Shown here: positions 22,546-30,639 of the stretch, in pieces
How the letters are laid out: every line of letters begins with the position of its first letter
Position numbering within the stretch: the stretch's first letter is position 1
Assembly (NCBI GenBank): GCA_001789555.1
Contig: MFZZ01000008.1
Coordinates: 715 to 35,403 of the forward strand
DNA: 34,689 nt
Direction of reading: 5' to 3'
From: Candidatus Roizmanbacteria bacterium RIFCSPHIGHO2_12_FULL_38_13
GTDB taxonomy: Bacteria; Patescibacteriota; Microgenomatia; UBA1406; GWC2-37-13
Position numbers and translations under genes: made by a program
Notes under the pieces: generated by a model
What the model was told of the DNA's origin: nothing
The model's input: the letters and a program-made list of their open reading frames with translations, nothing else
Databases searched by the model: none

Positions 22546-23427
22546 TCAAAACGTTGTCACAAAAAAATCTGCAGGTAGTTGTGGATTTGATCTGAATAGT
22601 CTGACAACTTTTGAAACACCGCTGTTTGACACTGCCTTTGCTTCAATGCGCTGGCCTTGAGCGCTGAATCTATCAGCGGCCACTGACGTCTGGAATCCAA
22701 GATTTGTGGGAGCAAATAATACTCGTACGATAAGTGTTTTTGGGTTATCCGCAGAATCCATGAGGTTTGAAGGCTGAAACAAAAGCCATTGATTAAAAGA
22801 TTGTCCCGCTACCGAACATGCTGCTGGGGAACATGTTGCTCCTGTTCTGACGGTATCTGTATCGCTTGTTGCTACCTTTGGTGAAATAGTAAAATCTCTA
22901 CATGGATCAACAATTTGTCGTAGTACTTTACCTGTTCCATTACCCGCACCATAGATAAGTGTTAACTCCAAAGCAGGAGGTCGTGTTGCATTACACGATT
23001 CTCCAGATGATGCATAATAGATCTTAAAATCATTGCGAAAATAACTTGTTCCGTTTGGATAATCGAAAAGATAAAATAAATACTGTTCGTCCTTGTTGAT
23101 TGTTGGTGTTGTAAACTCTTTTATACTATCTTTGGTGATCGTTATTGTGCTTGCAATTTGATTTATACCGGCAAGTGTGACATTTGATCCCGAAAAGGCT
23201 TGTTGATAATTTCGCACTTCTGCCGGCGATGTTTGATTAGCGGCAATCTGTAACCCACGCTCAATACCTGAATCAGCAGCAGCAAGGGTACGTACCGACT
23301 CCTCCTGAAGTTTGCTCGTCTGGGTTTCAGCCGTAAACCGATAAGATGCAGTTGCAACAAGTGTAAAAACAACCGATATCAGTAGGACAATAACGAGCAG
23401 TGACTGACCTCGCTTGGCATTGTTCAT
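22546..23427 (-). CDS. Large PilX-like prepilin lacking Glu5
   Basis: The 293-residue protein has leader MNNAKRG and QSLLVIVLLISVVFTLVATA; mature position 5 is Val, not Glu, as in GspK/PilX tip subunits. AAADSGIERGLQIA is the conserved PilX helix motif. The large beta-rich domain (residues 60-293) has two Cys pairs (GESCNATRPP ... VDPCRD; ATCSPAACSVAG) and no recognised fold. It is much longer than the GspK-like protein at 16799. The ATG at 23427 is preceded by TAGAAT 6 bases away. It lies downstream of a kinase and a receiver gene, which suggests they control a pilus containing it. Confidence 0.8.
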   Translation of the reverse strand: MNNAKRGQSLLVIVLLISVVFTLVATASYRFTAETQTSKLQEESVRTLAAADSGIERGLQIAANQTSPAEVRNYQQAFSGSNVTLAGINQIASTITITKDSIKEFTTPTINKDEQYLFYLFDYPNGTSYFRNDFKIYYASSGESCNATRPPALELTLIYGAGNGTGKVLRQIVDPCRDFTISPKVATSDTDTVRTGATCSPAACSVAGQSFNQWLLFQPSNLMDSADNPKTLIVRVLFAPTNLGFQTSVAADRFSAQGQRIEAKAVSNSGVSKVVRLFRSNPQLPADFFVTTF

Positions 23428-23433
23428 TGTTTT

Positions 23434-23439
23434 ATTCTA
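23434..23439 (-). promoter_or_regulatory. -10 box TAGAAT for the PilX-like gene
   Basis: TAGAAT on the minus strand lies 6 bases before the ATG at 23427, within the 26-base gap after the receiver gene; leaderless spacing. Confidence 0.4.
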
Positions 23440-23453
23440 CAACTATAAAATTA

Positions 23454-23870
23454 CTACTTCAACTGGGTGTTTACATGCTTGCCATTTAAATATCCGTCAA
23501 CTTCCCTAAGAATATCATAGGGCGTCAGATCGCTCTTTACCATATATCCACGAACACCGTAATCAACTGCTTTTGCTACCACGACTTCCTGACTTAAATT
23601 GGTAAGAAGTACAACCGGCGATGATAGTTCTTTTTTCTCTTTTTTAAATTTTTCCAAAATCTGTAAACCGTCAATTTTTGGCAAAATAATATCGAGCAAT
23701 ATGAGATCGTAATCCTTCTTTGACATTTTCATATATGCTTCTTCACCGTCTACCGCAGATTCAACCAGATAGCCTTCTTTTTGTAGAAGTTGTACATAAA
23801 GATCGCGTATATATTCTTCGTCTTCAACAACAAGTATTTTTTTGGCTGCTTTAATTTTTTGGTCTGTCAT
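23454..23870 (-). CDS. CheY-like single-domain response regulator (partner of the 7TM kinase)
   Basis: The 138-residue receiver has Glu16-Asp17-Glu18 in VVEDEE, the phospho-acceptor Asp60 in LLDIILPKIDG, Thr90 in VLLTN and Lys112 in YMVKSD. It has a short Lys-rich N-terminal extension and no output domain. It lies 9 bases after the histidine kinase gene and is almost certainly its partner. Confidence 0.9.
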   Translation of the reverse strand: MTDQKIKAAKKILVVEDEEYIRDLYVQLLQKEGYLVESAVDGEEAYMKMSKKDYDLILLDIILPKIDGLQILEKFKKEKKELSSPVVLLTNLSQEVVVAKAVDYGVRGYMVKSDLTPYDILREVDGYLNGKHVNTQLK

Positions 23871-23879
23871 AAATATGAT

Positions 23880-26111
23880 TTATTTCACCTCCTTTGATTT
23901 TTTTCCTTTTTCCTCATTCTCATTTGATGCAGGTTTATTGCTAACTACAGATAAAATTACAGAAAATGCTGCGCCGGCTCCTACTTCAGATTCTACTGTA
24001 ATATCACCATTGTGCAAACCGACAATTTTTTTGGAAATATAAAGACCCAATCCCGTGCCAGGCGTGCTACTGTGCTTTGCATAAGAATACTCGAGTCTGC
24101 TAAACTTCTGAAATAGTTTTGATAGATCTTCTTTTTGTATACCCGGTCCGGTATCTGTAATTTCAATCGCCACTTTATCGGTGCCGCTCATTTTGATGTC
24201 TATTGTTATTTTACCTTTTTCAGGAGTGAATTTGAGGGCATTACCAACAATATTTTGAAATACCTCGCGCATCTTTTCCTTATCGGCATTAATGTTATAT
24301 CGCTTATCTGCACAACCCAACAACTTGAAATCGATATGTTTCTCATCAGCCGAAATTTTTAACTCATCATAAACCATCTGTACTATCTCACAGACATTTA
24401 TAACTTGAAGTTTAAGATCGATTTTATTGCGCTCAATTCGTGATACGGTCAACATATCATTAACGAGCCTGATTAAACGCTCTGTAGATGCGTAAGATAT
24501 CTCGAGATATTTTTTCAGCTGTGCTTTTATCTCCTGTTCCGGTTGATTTATAGCCATCCAGAGATAGCTTTTGATTGCGGTCATCGGAGTCCGAAGCTCG
24601 TGTGAGGCGATAGAAACAAATTCGTCTTTTAAAATATCGAGTTCTTTAAGTTTGGTATTTGCTTTTCTTAGTTTCTCTGTTGCTCGTTTCACTTCTTCTT
24701 CCAACGTGATATTAAACCTTTTGATTTCATCATAAGAAAGTGCGTTCTTAACAGCAACCGCAACTTCGGGTGCGAAAATCTTTAAAAGATCAATATCCTC
24801 TGAAGAATAAATTTCCCCAGATGATTTTTCTCCTAGCAAAATACCACCGATGAGTTCCTTACGTACGATGAGCGGTAACACAACGGTTATATTATGTTCA
24901 CGCATCGTTTTTTTTGTATTTGATTCAGCAAGTTCTTCGAAAATGAGAATATTTTCTTTCTCATTTTGACTTTTGTTTGAAGCATGGACGAGTTCGTAAA
25001 TATTTTTTCCCTTAAATGGTCTACCGCTGATATCCCCTGCCCCACCAACCCAAATAATTGAAGAATGACGCATAAGTACTATCGCGCCGTAATTTATTTT
25101 TACCGAACTCAAAAGCTTTTCAAGAATTTTTTTTGATAGCTCGGAAAGGTTCAGAGTCGAAGCCATAATGCGACTTAAGTCCCAAAGGACACTATTGGAA
25201 TCATATCTGTCTTTATAAAGAAATCTATCCGTAATTTTTTCGAAAAATCTACGGAGCGGCTGAAATGACATAGCAAAAAGGAGGGCAATAACAGCTGGTA
25301 AAATAAGATCTTGGACGGTTTGTCTAGTTGGTCTTTCGTTGTTTAATAGAATGGCTACATCAAATAAAAAGGCGATATAGCCTAGACCTATAAAAAGGAG
25401 AAGAAAAACATAGGCAACTGCGCGAGCGACAATAAGACGGATGTCGAGGAAACGGTGGCGGATGATGGCGTAACTCACAAATCCCACAAAAACTAGCGTA
25501 TACAAAGGAAGTAGACCAACTAAAAATGTCATTTTAAAAACGACCACGAAGAAAAAATTGGTTGTTAAAATTAACGTAAACATCAATATTGTTCCATAGA
25601 TAAATAATCTAGTTTGGATCCTTTCAATTGTGGTAGAATTTTTTAATTTTAAAGCTAATTCAATAAATCCTCCGCTTAAAAATATAAGTGTATATACAGC
25701 GAACAATCCAATTGCTTTTCCAGGAATGGGATTGTTTGTTTCGTGTTCATATCCTTGAAAAATTAAATCTGTTTGAGTGAGAAAGAATAAAATAGTAGCA
25801 GCAACTAGACTTAGAATCAGTTGCTGCCTTGATACAATCAACTCTTTTTTCGGAAATGTCTTTGCAAGAAAATAAAATAGCAATCCAAGAATAACTGCAT
25901 TTGACATAACTGCTCTAATCCAAAAAAGAGTCGCTTCATCAGAAATCTGATTTAAAGAGAGATAATTCAAGATGAGATAACTATTTAAGAAAAGTGTGAA
26001 TAAAGAAAATAATTTATTTGTCGAACTTTTTGGATTTTTGTAAAAAGTGAATAGACCTAGCAGACTATTGCCGACAATTGCAAAAAGAAGAAAAACTAAT
26101 TGTATATTCAT
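23880..26111 (-). CDS. Sensor histidine kinase with 7TM-type N-terminus and GAF-like domain
   Basis: The 743-residue protein begins with seven to eight membrane segments in the first 270 residues (7TM-type sensory region), followed by a GAF-like domain (about 300-450: LSRIMASTLNLSELSKKIL, IVLMRHSSIIWVGG), a coiled coil (EEEVKRATEKLRKANTKLKE) and the kinase core. The H-box is ASHELRTPMTAIKSY with His504; the N-box reads NIVGNALKFTPEKG, the G1 box ITDTGPGI, and the G2 box GTGLGLYISKKIV. All catalytic motifs are intact. It is first in an operon with a CheY and a PilX-like prepilin. The signal is unknown. Confidence 0.92.
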   Translation of the reverse strand: MNIQLVFLLFAIVGNSLLGLFTFYKNPKSSTNKLFSLFTLFLNSYLILNYLSLNQISDEATLFWIRAVMSNAVILGLLFYFLAKTFPKKELIVSRQQLILSLVAATILFFLTQTDLIFQGYEHETNNPIPGKAIGLFAVYTLIFLSGGFIELALKLKNSTTIERIQTRLFIYGTILMFTLILTTNFFFVVVFKMTFLVGLLPLYTLVFVGFVSYAIIRHRFLDIRLIVARAVAYVFLLLFIGLGYIAFLFDVAILLNNERPTRQTVQDLILPAVIALLFAMSFQPLRRFFEKITDRFLYKDRYDSNSVLWDLSRIMASTLNLSELSKKILEKLLSSVKINYGAIVLMRHSSIIWVGGAGDISGRPFKGKNIYELVHASNKSQNEKENILIFEELAESNTKKTMREHNITVVLPLIVRKELIGGILLGEKSSGEIYSSEDIDLLKIFAPEVAVAVKNALSYDEIKRFNITLEEEVKRATEKLRKANTKLKELDILKDEFVSIASHELRTPMTAIKSYLWMAINQPEQEIKAQLKKYLEISYASTERLIRLVNDMLTVSRIERNKIDLKLQVINVCEIVQMVYDELKISADEKHIDFKLLGCADKRYNINADKEKMREVFQNIVGNALKFTPEKGKITIDIKMSGTDKVAIEITDTGPGIQKEDLSKLFQKFSRLEYSYAKHSSTPGTGLGLYISKKIVGLHNGDITVESEVGAGAAFSVILSVVSNKPASNENEEKGKKSKEVK

Positions 26112-26118
26112 TACTACT

Positions 26119-26124
26119 ATTATG
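26119..26124 (-). promoter_or_regulatory. -10 box CATAAT for the histidine kinase gene
   Basis: CATAAT on the minus strand lies 7 bases before the ATG at 26111. It matches 5 of 6 positions and keeps the leaderless spacing seen elsewhere. Confidence 0.35.
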
Positions 26125-26193
26125 CCATTTTACTAAACCACCTTCAATAAAGAGCAAAGACGATAGATCTACAAGAAGTGTAGCGAATTTCCA

Positions 26194-27039
26194 TTATCTT
26201 TTGCTGAGTTTATTGAGATCTAAACCTACCTCTTTAAACATTTTCAGTCCGATAACGTATCTATCCTTTATTGACTTAGAGTAGTTTGTAAACTCTTTTA
26301 ATGATTTGGAGGTTTCATATTTAGCGCGTTGGCCTTCATAAGGCTTTAAAATAATTACACCCCTAGAAGTTGCAAACTGATCTAAGTTCTTCAGCTTGCT
26401 TTGTTGAGCTATTTTTATAAGTTCTTTGGCATTAAAAGAGGCTCTTAATGAATTGACTGTGTCTATTCTAAAAATTGAAGGATAATCGTTTAAAAATTTT
26501 TCTTCGATAAGTTTGAGGTCTTCAATAGTTTCTGGACGAATTAAATCATAAATATACAAAGCTCCTTCTGATTTCAAGATTCGTTTAACTTGATTCAAAA
26601 TATAAATAACCTCAGCTTTAGTTTTTGAATGATGTAGTGTGTAAGAGCAAATGATTGCATCAAAACTTTGATCTTTAAATCGTTCTAAATCTAACATATC
26701 ACCAACTTCAAATTTGATTTGTTTTGCTAAATTCGGTTGTAATAAAGAATTCTTTTTAAAATTTTTTTTAGCAAATTTTATCATTTGTGGAGACAGATCA
26801 AAAGCAATCACTTTTAAAAGAGGAATTCTTGTCGTATATTCAATAGTAAACTGTCCCGAACCACAACCAATATCAAGACAAACACCTACCTTTGGAAAAA
26901 TTGCCGTGATAATATCCGCTCCAAATAGATATATTGGGCGCAAAAACCCTTGGAATCCTTCCAAGTCATAAAAGGAAACCGATTTTATGTCGTCCATTAT
27001 TAAATTTTTTTCAGAAACTCGTTTTAATTTTCTTGGCAT
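26194..27039 (-). CDS. SAM-dependent methyltransferase, last gene of the lyase operon
   Basis: The 281-residue protein is a class I methyltransferase of the Methyltransf_11/25 type. Motif I is CLDIGCGSGQFTIEY (DIGCGSGQF at 56-64), the acidic residue of motif II is in VIAFDLSPQMIKFAKKN, motif post-II is EVGDMLDLERF, and IICSYTLHHSK marks motif IV. A helical C-terminal extension of about 90 residues probably forms the substrate lid. It starts 15 bases after the nitroreductase stop, so it belongs to the operon headed by the ammonia-lyase and may O- or N-methylate the cluster's product. Substrate cannot be read from sequence. Confidence 0.85.
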   Translation of the reverse strand: MPRKLKRVSEKNLIMDDIKSVSFYDLEGFQGFLRPIYLFGADIITAIFPKVGVCLDIGCGSGQFTIEYTTRIPLLKVIAFDLSPQMIKFAKKNFKKNSLLQPNLAKQIKFEVGDMLDLERFKDQSFDAIICSYTLHHSKTKAEVIYILNQVKRILKSEGALYIYDLIRPETIEDLKLIEEKFLNDYPSIFRIDTVNSLRASFNAKELIKIAQQSKLKNLDQFATSRGVIILKPYEGQRAKYETSKSLKEFTNYSKSIKDRYVIGLKMFKEVGLDLNKLSKR

Positions 27040-27054
27040 ATACTACAAGCTTAA

Positions 27055-28071
27055 CTAGCTTAAAAAATCTCTCATTAAACGTCTGGGACTGTGCTGAGGA
27101 GTTTTATTAACATAAGATATACGAGCAAAAAAAATTGGATTTCCTTCAATATTTATGCTTTTTCTTAAGTTGTAGCATGAATCTTCATGCTCAATGATTC
27201 CTGCCATTGCCGAAACAAATAAAGAATGGGCAGTACCAGCAAGAGCTAATAATTCATATACTTTTCCTGCTTTTATCCAAGATGTTCTATCATTATTCTC
27301 ACTTGTTAATATTAACAAAGACGATGATTCAGCAACCAATCGTCTGTTGGTCGCTGCTTGTAATTTTGGCGGAACTGTTTTTATTAAGAATGGTGCAAGT
27401 ATAGTAATTGGAGAAGGAATTCCGCTATCGTATAGCGGCATACCATCTTTTTGCTTTGTATAGTTTGACCTTACCCATTGAGATAATTCTTCCTTAAACA
27501 TCTTATTACTAAAAGCAAAATAGATGGCTTTATACATTAAGTCTGCTATCTTGTCTTTTATATTCTGATTCTCTATAAAAATTGTTTTTATGCTAATATC
27601 ATTATTGTATTTTTCTATATTATGCAGAATATCCTTGTTGATCTGTTTTTTAATTGGCGGAAATCGATTTGTTACTCTTTTTGTAATGTAAGGAAATAGG
27701 TTAGATAAGCTACTAATGCTTCTTTTTAACTTTTTATCAACTTTTATTCTTATTGCTATATCTTTTACCGAATCTTCTGGAAAATATTCTATTGAATATA
27801 AAAAATTAAAGTAGTCTAAAGCTACAATTAAATTTGCTAACGCGCAACCAAGACTTATATACGCCTCTCTATTGTACCTGTCTGAGTATTGAAGAGTTCT
27901 TTGCCAATCTAAATAAATATGAAGATATCGATTCTTTTTATCAATCTCAAATTTCCAAGGTTGTGTATTATGGCTATTTGGTGCTAAAATAGCATAAGAT
28001 AGCATATACTTCATTTTAGCCTCAAAATCTTGATTTTTAGGGAAGTCATTTGCTTTTATCTGCCGGCTCAT
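27055..28071 (-). CDS. Acg-type nitroreductase-family flavoprotein
   Basis: The 338-residue protein has the start of nitroreductase folds, YAILAPNSHNTQPWKFEID (residues 26-44), with the NTQPW motif of the Acg group, and later RLVAESSSLLILTSEN, WIKAGKVYELLALAGTAHSLFVSA and NPIFFARISYV, which fit the flavin-binding C-terminal half. The middle is a divergent duplicated half, as in Acg proteins. Acg members bind FMN, and some are thought to store it rather than reduce nitro compounds. It lies 6 bases after the ThiF gene; the same two domains occur fused in a family I know as Rv1355c-like. It may oxidise or reduce the product of the operon. Confidence 0.78.
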   Translation of the reverse strand: MSRQIKANDFPKNQDFEAKMKYMLSYAILAPNSHNTQPWKFEIDKKNRYLHIYLDWQRTLQYSDRYNREAYISLGCALANLIVALDYFNFLYSIEYFPEDSVKDIAIRIKVDKKLKRSISSLSNLFPYITKRVTNRFPPIKKQINKDILHNIEKYNNDISIKTIFIENQNIKDKIADLMYKAIYFAFSNKMFKEELSQWVRSNYTKQKDGMPLYDSGIPSPITILAPFLIKTVPPKLQAATNRRLVAESSSLLILTSENNDRTSWIKAGKVYELLALAGTAHSLFVSAMAGIIEHEDSCYNLRKSINIEGNPIFFARISYVNKTPQHSPRRLMRDFLS

Positions 28072-28077
28072 ACTTGA

Positions 28078-29079
28078 TTAAAAAATTTCATTAATTGTTT
28101 GAATTTTTTTCCTTCGCTCATTAATTCGTTTAAGGCTATTAAAGGATCGCACGAAGATACTGTTGACAGATAAATAGTATCGACCACTTTTAATATCTTC
28201 TCCTAAAATAATTTTCTTTATTAGAGTTGCTATTACTCCACCAGCTATTGTCGCAGTTGCTCCCAACTGTGGCCATGTAACTATAGAAGCGCCTATACCG
28301 AATAATGAATTCAACATTCTCTCTGAGACTTTTTCTAGGCTTACTAAGCCTACTATTAATTGTTTTTTTTCTTTTTCGGACAAATTATTAATGTTAATCT
28401 TCGTAATATTGGGAAGTCTATTATTAAAATATTCTTGATGTTCATTAATGTCATATCGTTCGATGTCTACAAATATATCGTCTTCTACATCAATTGCAGA
28501 AATAACAGGAATTCTTAAATTTCGAGCAAATTTTCGTAATGTTAATTTTCCCTTAATGTCATCTATCTCATCAACTACCACTTGTAAACTCGGTCTAGAG
28601 TAGAAAATTTTCTTAATAACGCTTTCACCTACATTAGTAAACGAAAAAACAGTTGCATAAGGGTTGATTTCTTGAAGTTCTTTCTGGATTACTACTGTTT
28701 TGTATCTACCAACATTTTCCCAACTCACACGCATCCTATTTAAATTTGTGGCAGAAATTTTATCTGGATCAACTATTTTAATAACATCTGCTCGTGACTC
28801 CATCATCCAAGTAATAGCAGCGTGGCTTCCAACACTCATTCCAAAGAAACCAACAACTGTATTCCTTAATTTTTCTTGCTCATCAGGATATATTAGGGTT
28901 TTATTACGAGCAGTTGCAAGCTCAAAAGATACTTTTTGAGTAAGATGTAATGGGTGCCTCGATTTATTTAATAATTTATGATTAAACTTTATTGTTTTTA
29001 ATTCTTTGCTCGTAAGATGTGGGTTACGTATTTGATGTAATTCTTTAAAAATATCCTCTTTTATTTTAAAAAAAGACAT
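28078..29079 (-). CDS. ThiF/E1-like adenylyltransferase
   Basis: The 333-residue protein has the Rossmann ATP-binding core of the ThiF/MoeB/UBA superfamily. The glycine motif reads VGFFGMSVGSHAA (77-88), Asp104 and Asp106 fall in IVDPDKISATNLNRM, whose Asn112, Asn114 and Arg115 are the conserved adenylation residues, and GRYKTVVIQKELQEINP holds the conserved Lys127. VVDEIDDIKGKL continues the fold. No zinc CxxC pairs and no catalytic Cys in the usual position are evident. The family adenylates the C-terminus of a small carrier or peptide (MoaD, ThiS, microcin C precursor). No carrier or precursor gene is visible nearby, so the acceptor is unknown. A 45-base gap separates it from the ligase gene. 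Confidence 0.83.
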   Translation of the reverse strand: MSFFKIKEDIFKELHQIRNPHLTSKELKTIKFNHKLLNKSRHPLHLTQKVSFELATARNKTLIYPDEQEKLRNTVVGFFGMSVGSHAAITWMMESRADVIKIVDPDKISATNLNRMRVSWENVGRYKTVVIQKELQEINPYATVFSFTNVGESVIKKIFYSRPSLQVVVDEIDDIKGKLTLRKFARNLRIPVISAIDVEDDIFVDIERYDINEHQEYFNNRLPNITKININNLSEKEKKQLIVGLVSLEKVSERMLNSLFGIGASIVTWPQLGATATIAGGVIATLIKKIILGEDIKSGRYYLSVNSIFVRSFNSLKRINERRKKIQTINEIF

Positions 29080-29124
29080 AATTTAATATTTTTTTTAACA
29101 TTTAATTCTCATTGCATTATAAGT

Positions 29125-30639
29125 TTAACTTGTCTTTGACAATTGACCGCTTGGGAAAAAATGAGGTTCACCATATTTATATAGTTTAACTATTGGTTTT
29201 ACCTTATTACCATACTCCTCGAGCACTCTATGATATTCACTATTGATCCTACTCACCTTTGTTACAAACACTTCTTCAACCATATTCTGAATTTTTTTAT
29301 CTAACTTTACAGACTCTTTAAGTTCGATATTTAATAATAAGTAATGATTTTGTTTGTCATTGTATTTCGTCTCTAAACTAAATTTTCCGGTTGTATATCG
29401 TCTTATTTTTTTATCTGAAAGAACGTCTTTAACATTTTCTGGATAAATATTTGCTGCATAAATAGTGGCAGTAAATTTATCTCTACCAAATAAATACACA
29501 AAAGGCAATTTGATTAAATCACTACCTGTGATGCTTTTCTCACTAGACAAACTATTACTAAAATTCTTATTGCCCTGTGCTTTTTTCATCATTTTATTGT
29601 AACTAAGCACCCCGCCAATATCATGTATATTGTAATGAATTAGAGGGATACTTCTGTCCATAGTTAAAATAAGCTCATTATTATGATGCTCAAAAAAACA
29701 CTGACTTGGAAAGTAGCATACTAATGACGGTACTCTTTCACTATTAAAAAGTGATTTATTAAATTTAAGATCTTTTTGAGCTTGTTTGCGTATTAGAATT
29801 GAAATTGGAGTTTCAAAACCCATAAATGTGGCATCGGCTGAACCTAATACGCTAATTGAGTCTTTGTAGTAATTGTTGCATTGAACAAGTTTATGCACAT
29901 ATGCTCTCCATGTTTCTGTTATTCCTTCTCCAGCAAAAATAAATTTTACTCTGCCTTTTATTTTTTGTATACTGTTGCATTGCTCCAAAACATCTTTAAT
30001 ATATGTGGGGTAACCAGCAATAATTATTTGCTCATATTTTGGCGCCAATAGTGATAGTATTCTAATAGTTTCATCTTTATTAAATCCTGGGGTAATAACT
30101 GAAATATTCTTTTTTTCAATACTTAGCAAATAGGTACTTAAAAAGGTATATATTCCTGCAACCCATGTACCCATACCGAAACACACTATTACTAAAGTTC
30201 GTTTCTTATCAATATTAAAAAAGGTGTAATAGAGCATTTTGTGTAATACAGCTCCCTGGATAAATTCTTTGTGCGAACACGGCCAGTAGTAAGGCTTTCC
30301 TGTTGTACCAGAACTTGCGTTAATTACGAATGAGGAATCTAATTTTCCATCCCATACAAGCTTTTCAAGAGGATATTGATCAATATAATTTTTTTTATCG
30401 GTAAATGGCAGCTTTTTAAAATCTTGGATACTCTGAATTGATTTGGAGGAAATTTTATTTTTCTTCAAAAAATCTTTATATGCAGGTACACGTTTCGCCG
30501 CTGAATGAAATAATTGAAGAGCTTTCTCATTTCCTTGACGATTTAATTTTTTTCCATCTTTTAAAAGAGTTTGAGAATAAAAATCTTTGTTATTAAACCA
30601 TTCCTGTAACTGTTGCGGAGCATGCGCTCTAGAAACCAT
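29125..30639 (-). CDS. PaaK/CapK-like adenylate-forming acyl ligase
   Basis: The 504-residue protein belongs to the phenylacetate-CoA ligase-like branch of adenylating enzymes. The P-loop reads NASSGTTGKPYYWP (107-120), the aromatic/acid-binding middle has IIIAGYPTYIKDVL and FIFAGEGITETWR, the ATP-ribose motif appears as HYNIHDIGG, and the hinge is YLFGRDKFTATIYAANIYPENV. N-terminal residues 40-75 (RVPAYKDFLKK) match the PaaK start. It would activate a carboxylic acid with ATP to an acyl-AMP, then to CoA or another acceptor. Its ATG overlaps the end of the lyase gene by 11 bases, so the likely substrate is the acid that the lyase makes, such as cinnamate, coumarate or urocanate. Confidence 0.82.
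   Translation of the reverse strand: MVSRAHAPQQLQEWFNNKDFYSQTLLKDGKKLNRQGNEKALQLFHSAAKRVPAYKDFLKKNKISSKSIQSIQDFKKLPFTDKKNYIDQYPLEKLVWDGKLDSSFVINASSGTTGKPYYWPCSHKEFIQGAVLHKMLYYTFFNIDKKRTLVIVCFGMGTWVAGIYTFLSTYLLSIEKKNISVITPGFNKDETIRILSLLAPKYEQIIIAGYPTYIKDVLEQCNSIQKIKGRVKFIFAGEGITETWRAYVHKLVQCNNYYKDSISVLGSADATFMGFETPISILIRKQAQKDLKFNKSLFNSERVPSLVCYFPSQCFFEHHNNELILTMDRSIPLIHYNIHDIGGVLSYNKMMKKAQGNKNFSNSLSSEKSITGSDLIKLPFVYLFGRDKFTATIYAANIYPENVKDVLSDKKIRRYTTGKFSLETKYNDKQNHYLLLNIELKESVKLDKKIQNMVEEVFVTKVSRINSEYHRVLEEYGNKVKPIVKLYKYGEPHFFPSGQLSKTS

Noticed and set aside
22354-22546. CRISPR array
   Set aside because: The repeats are palindromic and unequal, with no regular spacers and no cas genes in the window.
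26194-29079. Azoline/thiazole peptide (TOMM) cluster
   Set aside because: ThiF plus a flavin enzyme is suggestive, but no YcaO cyclodehydratase or precursor peptide is visible.
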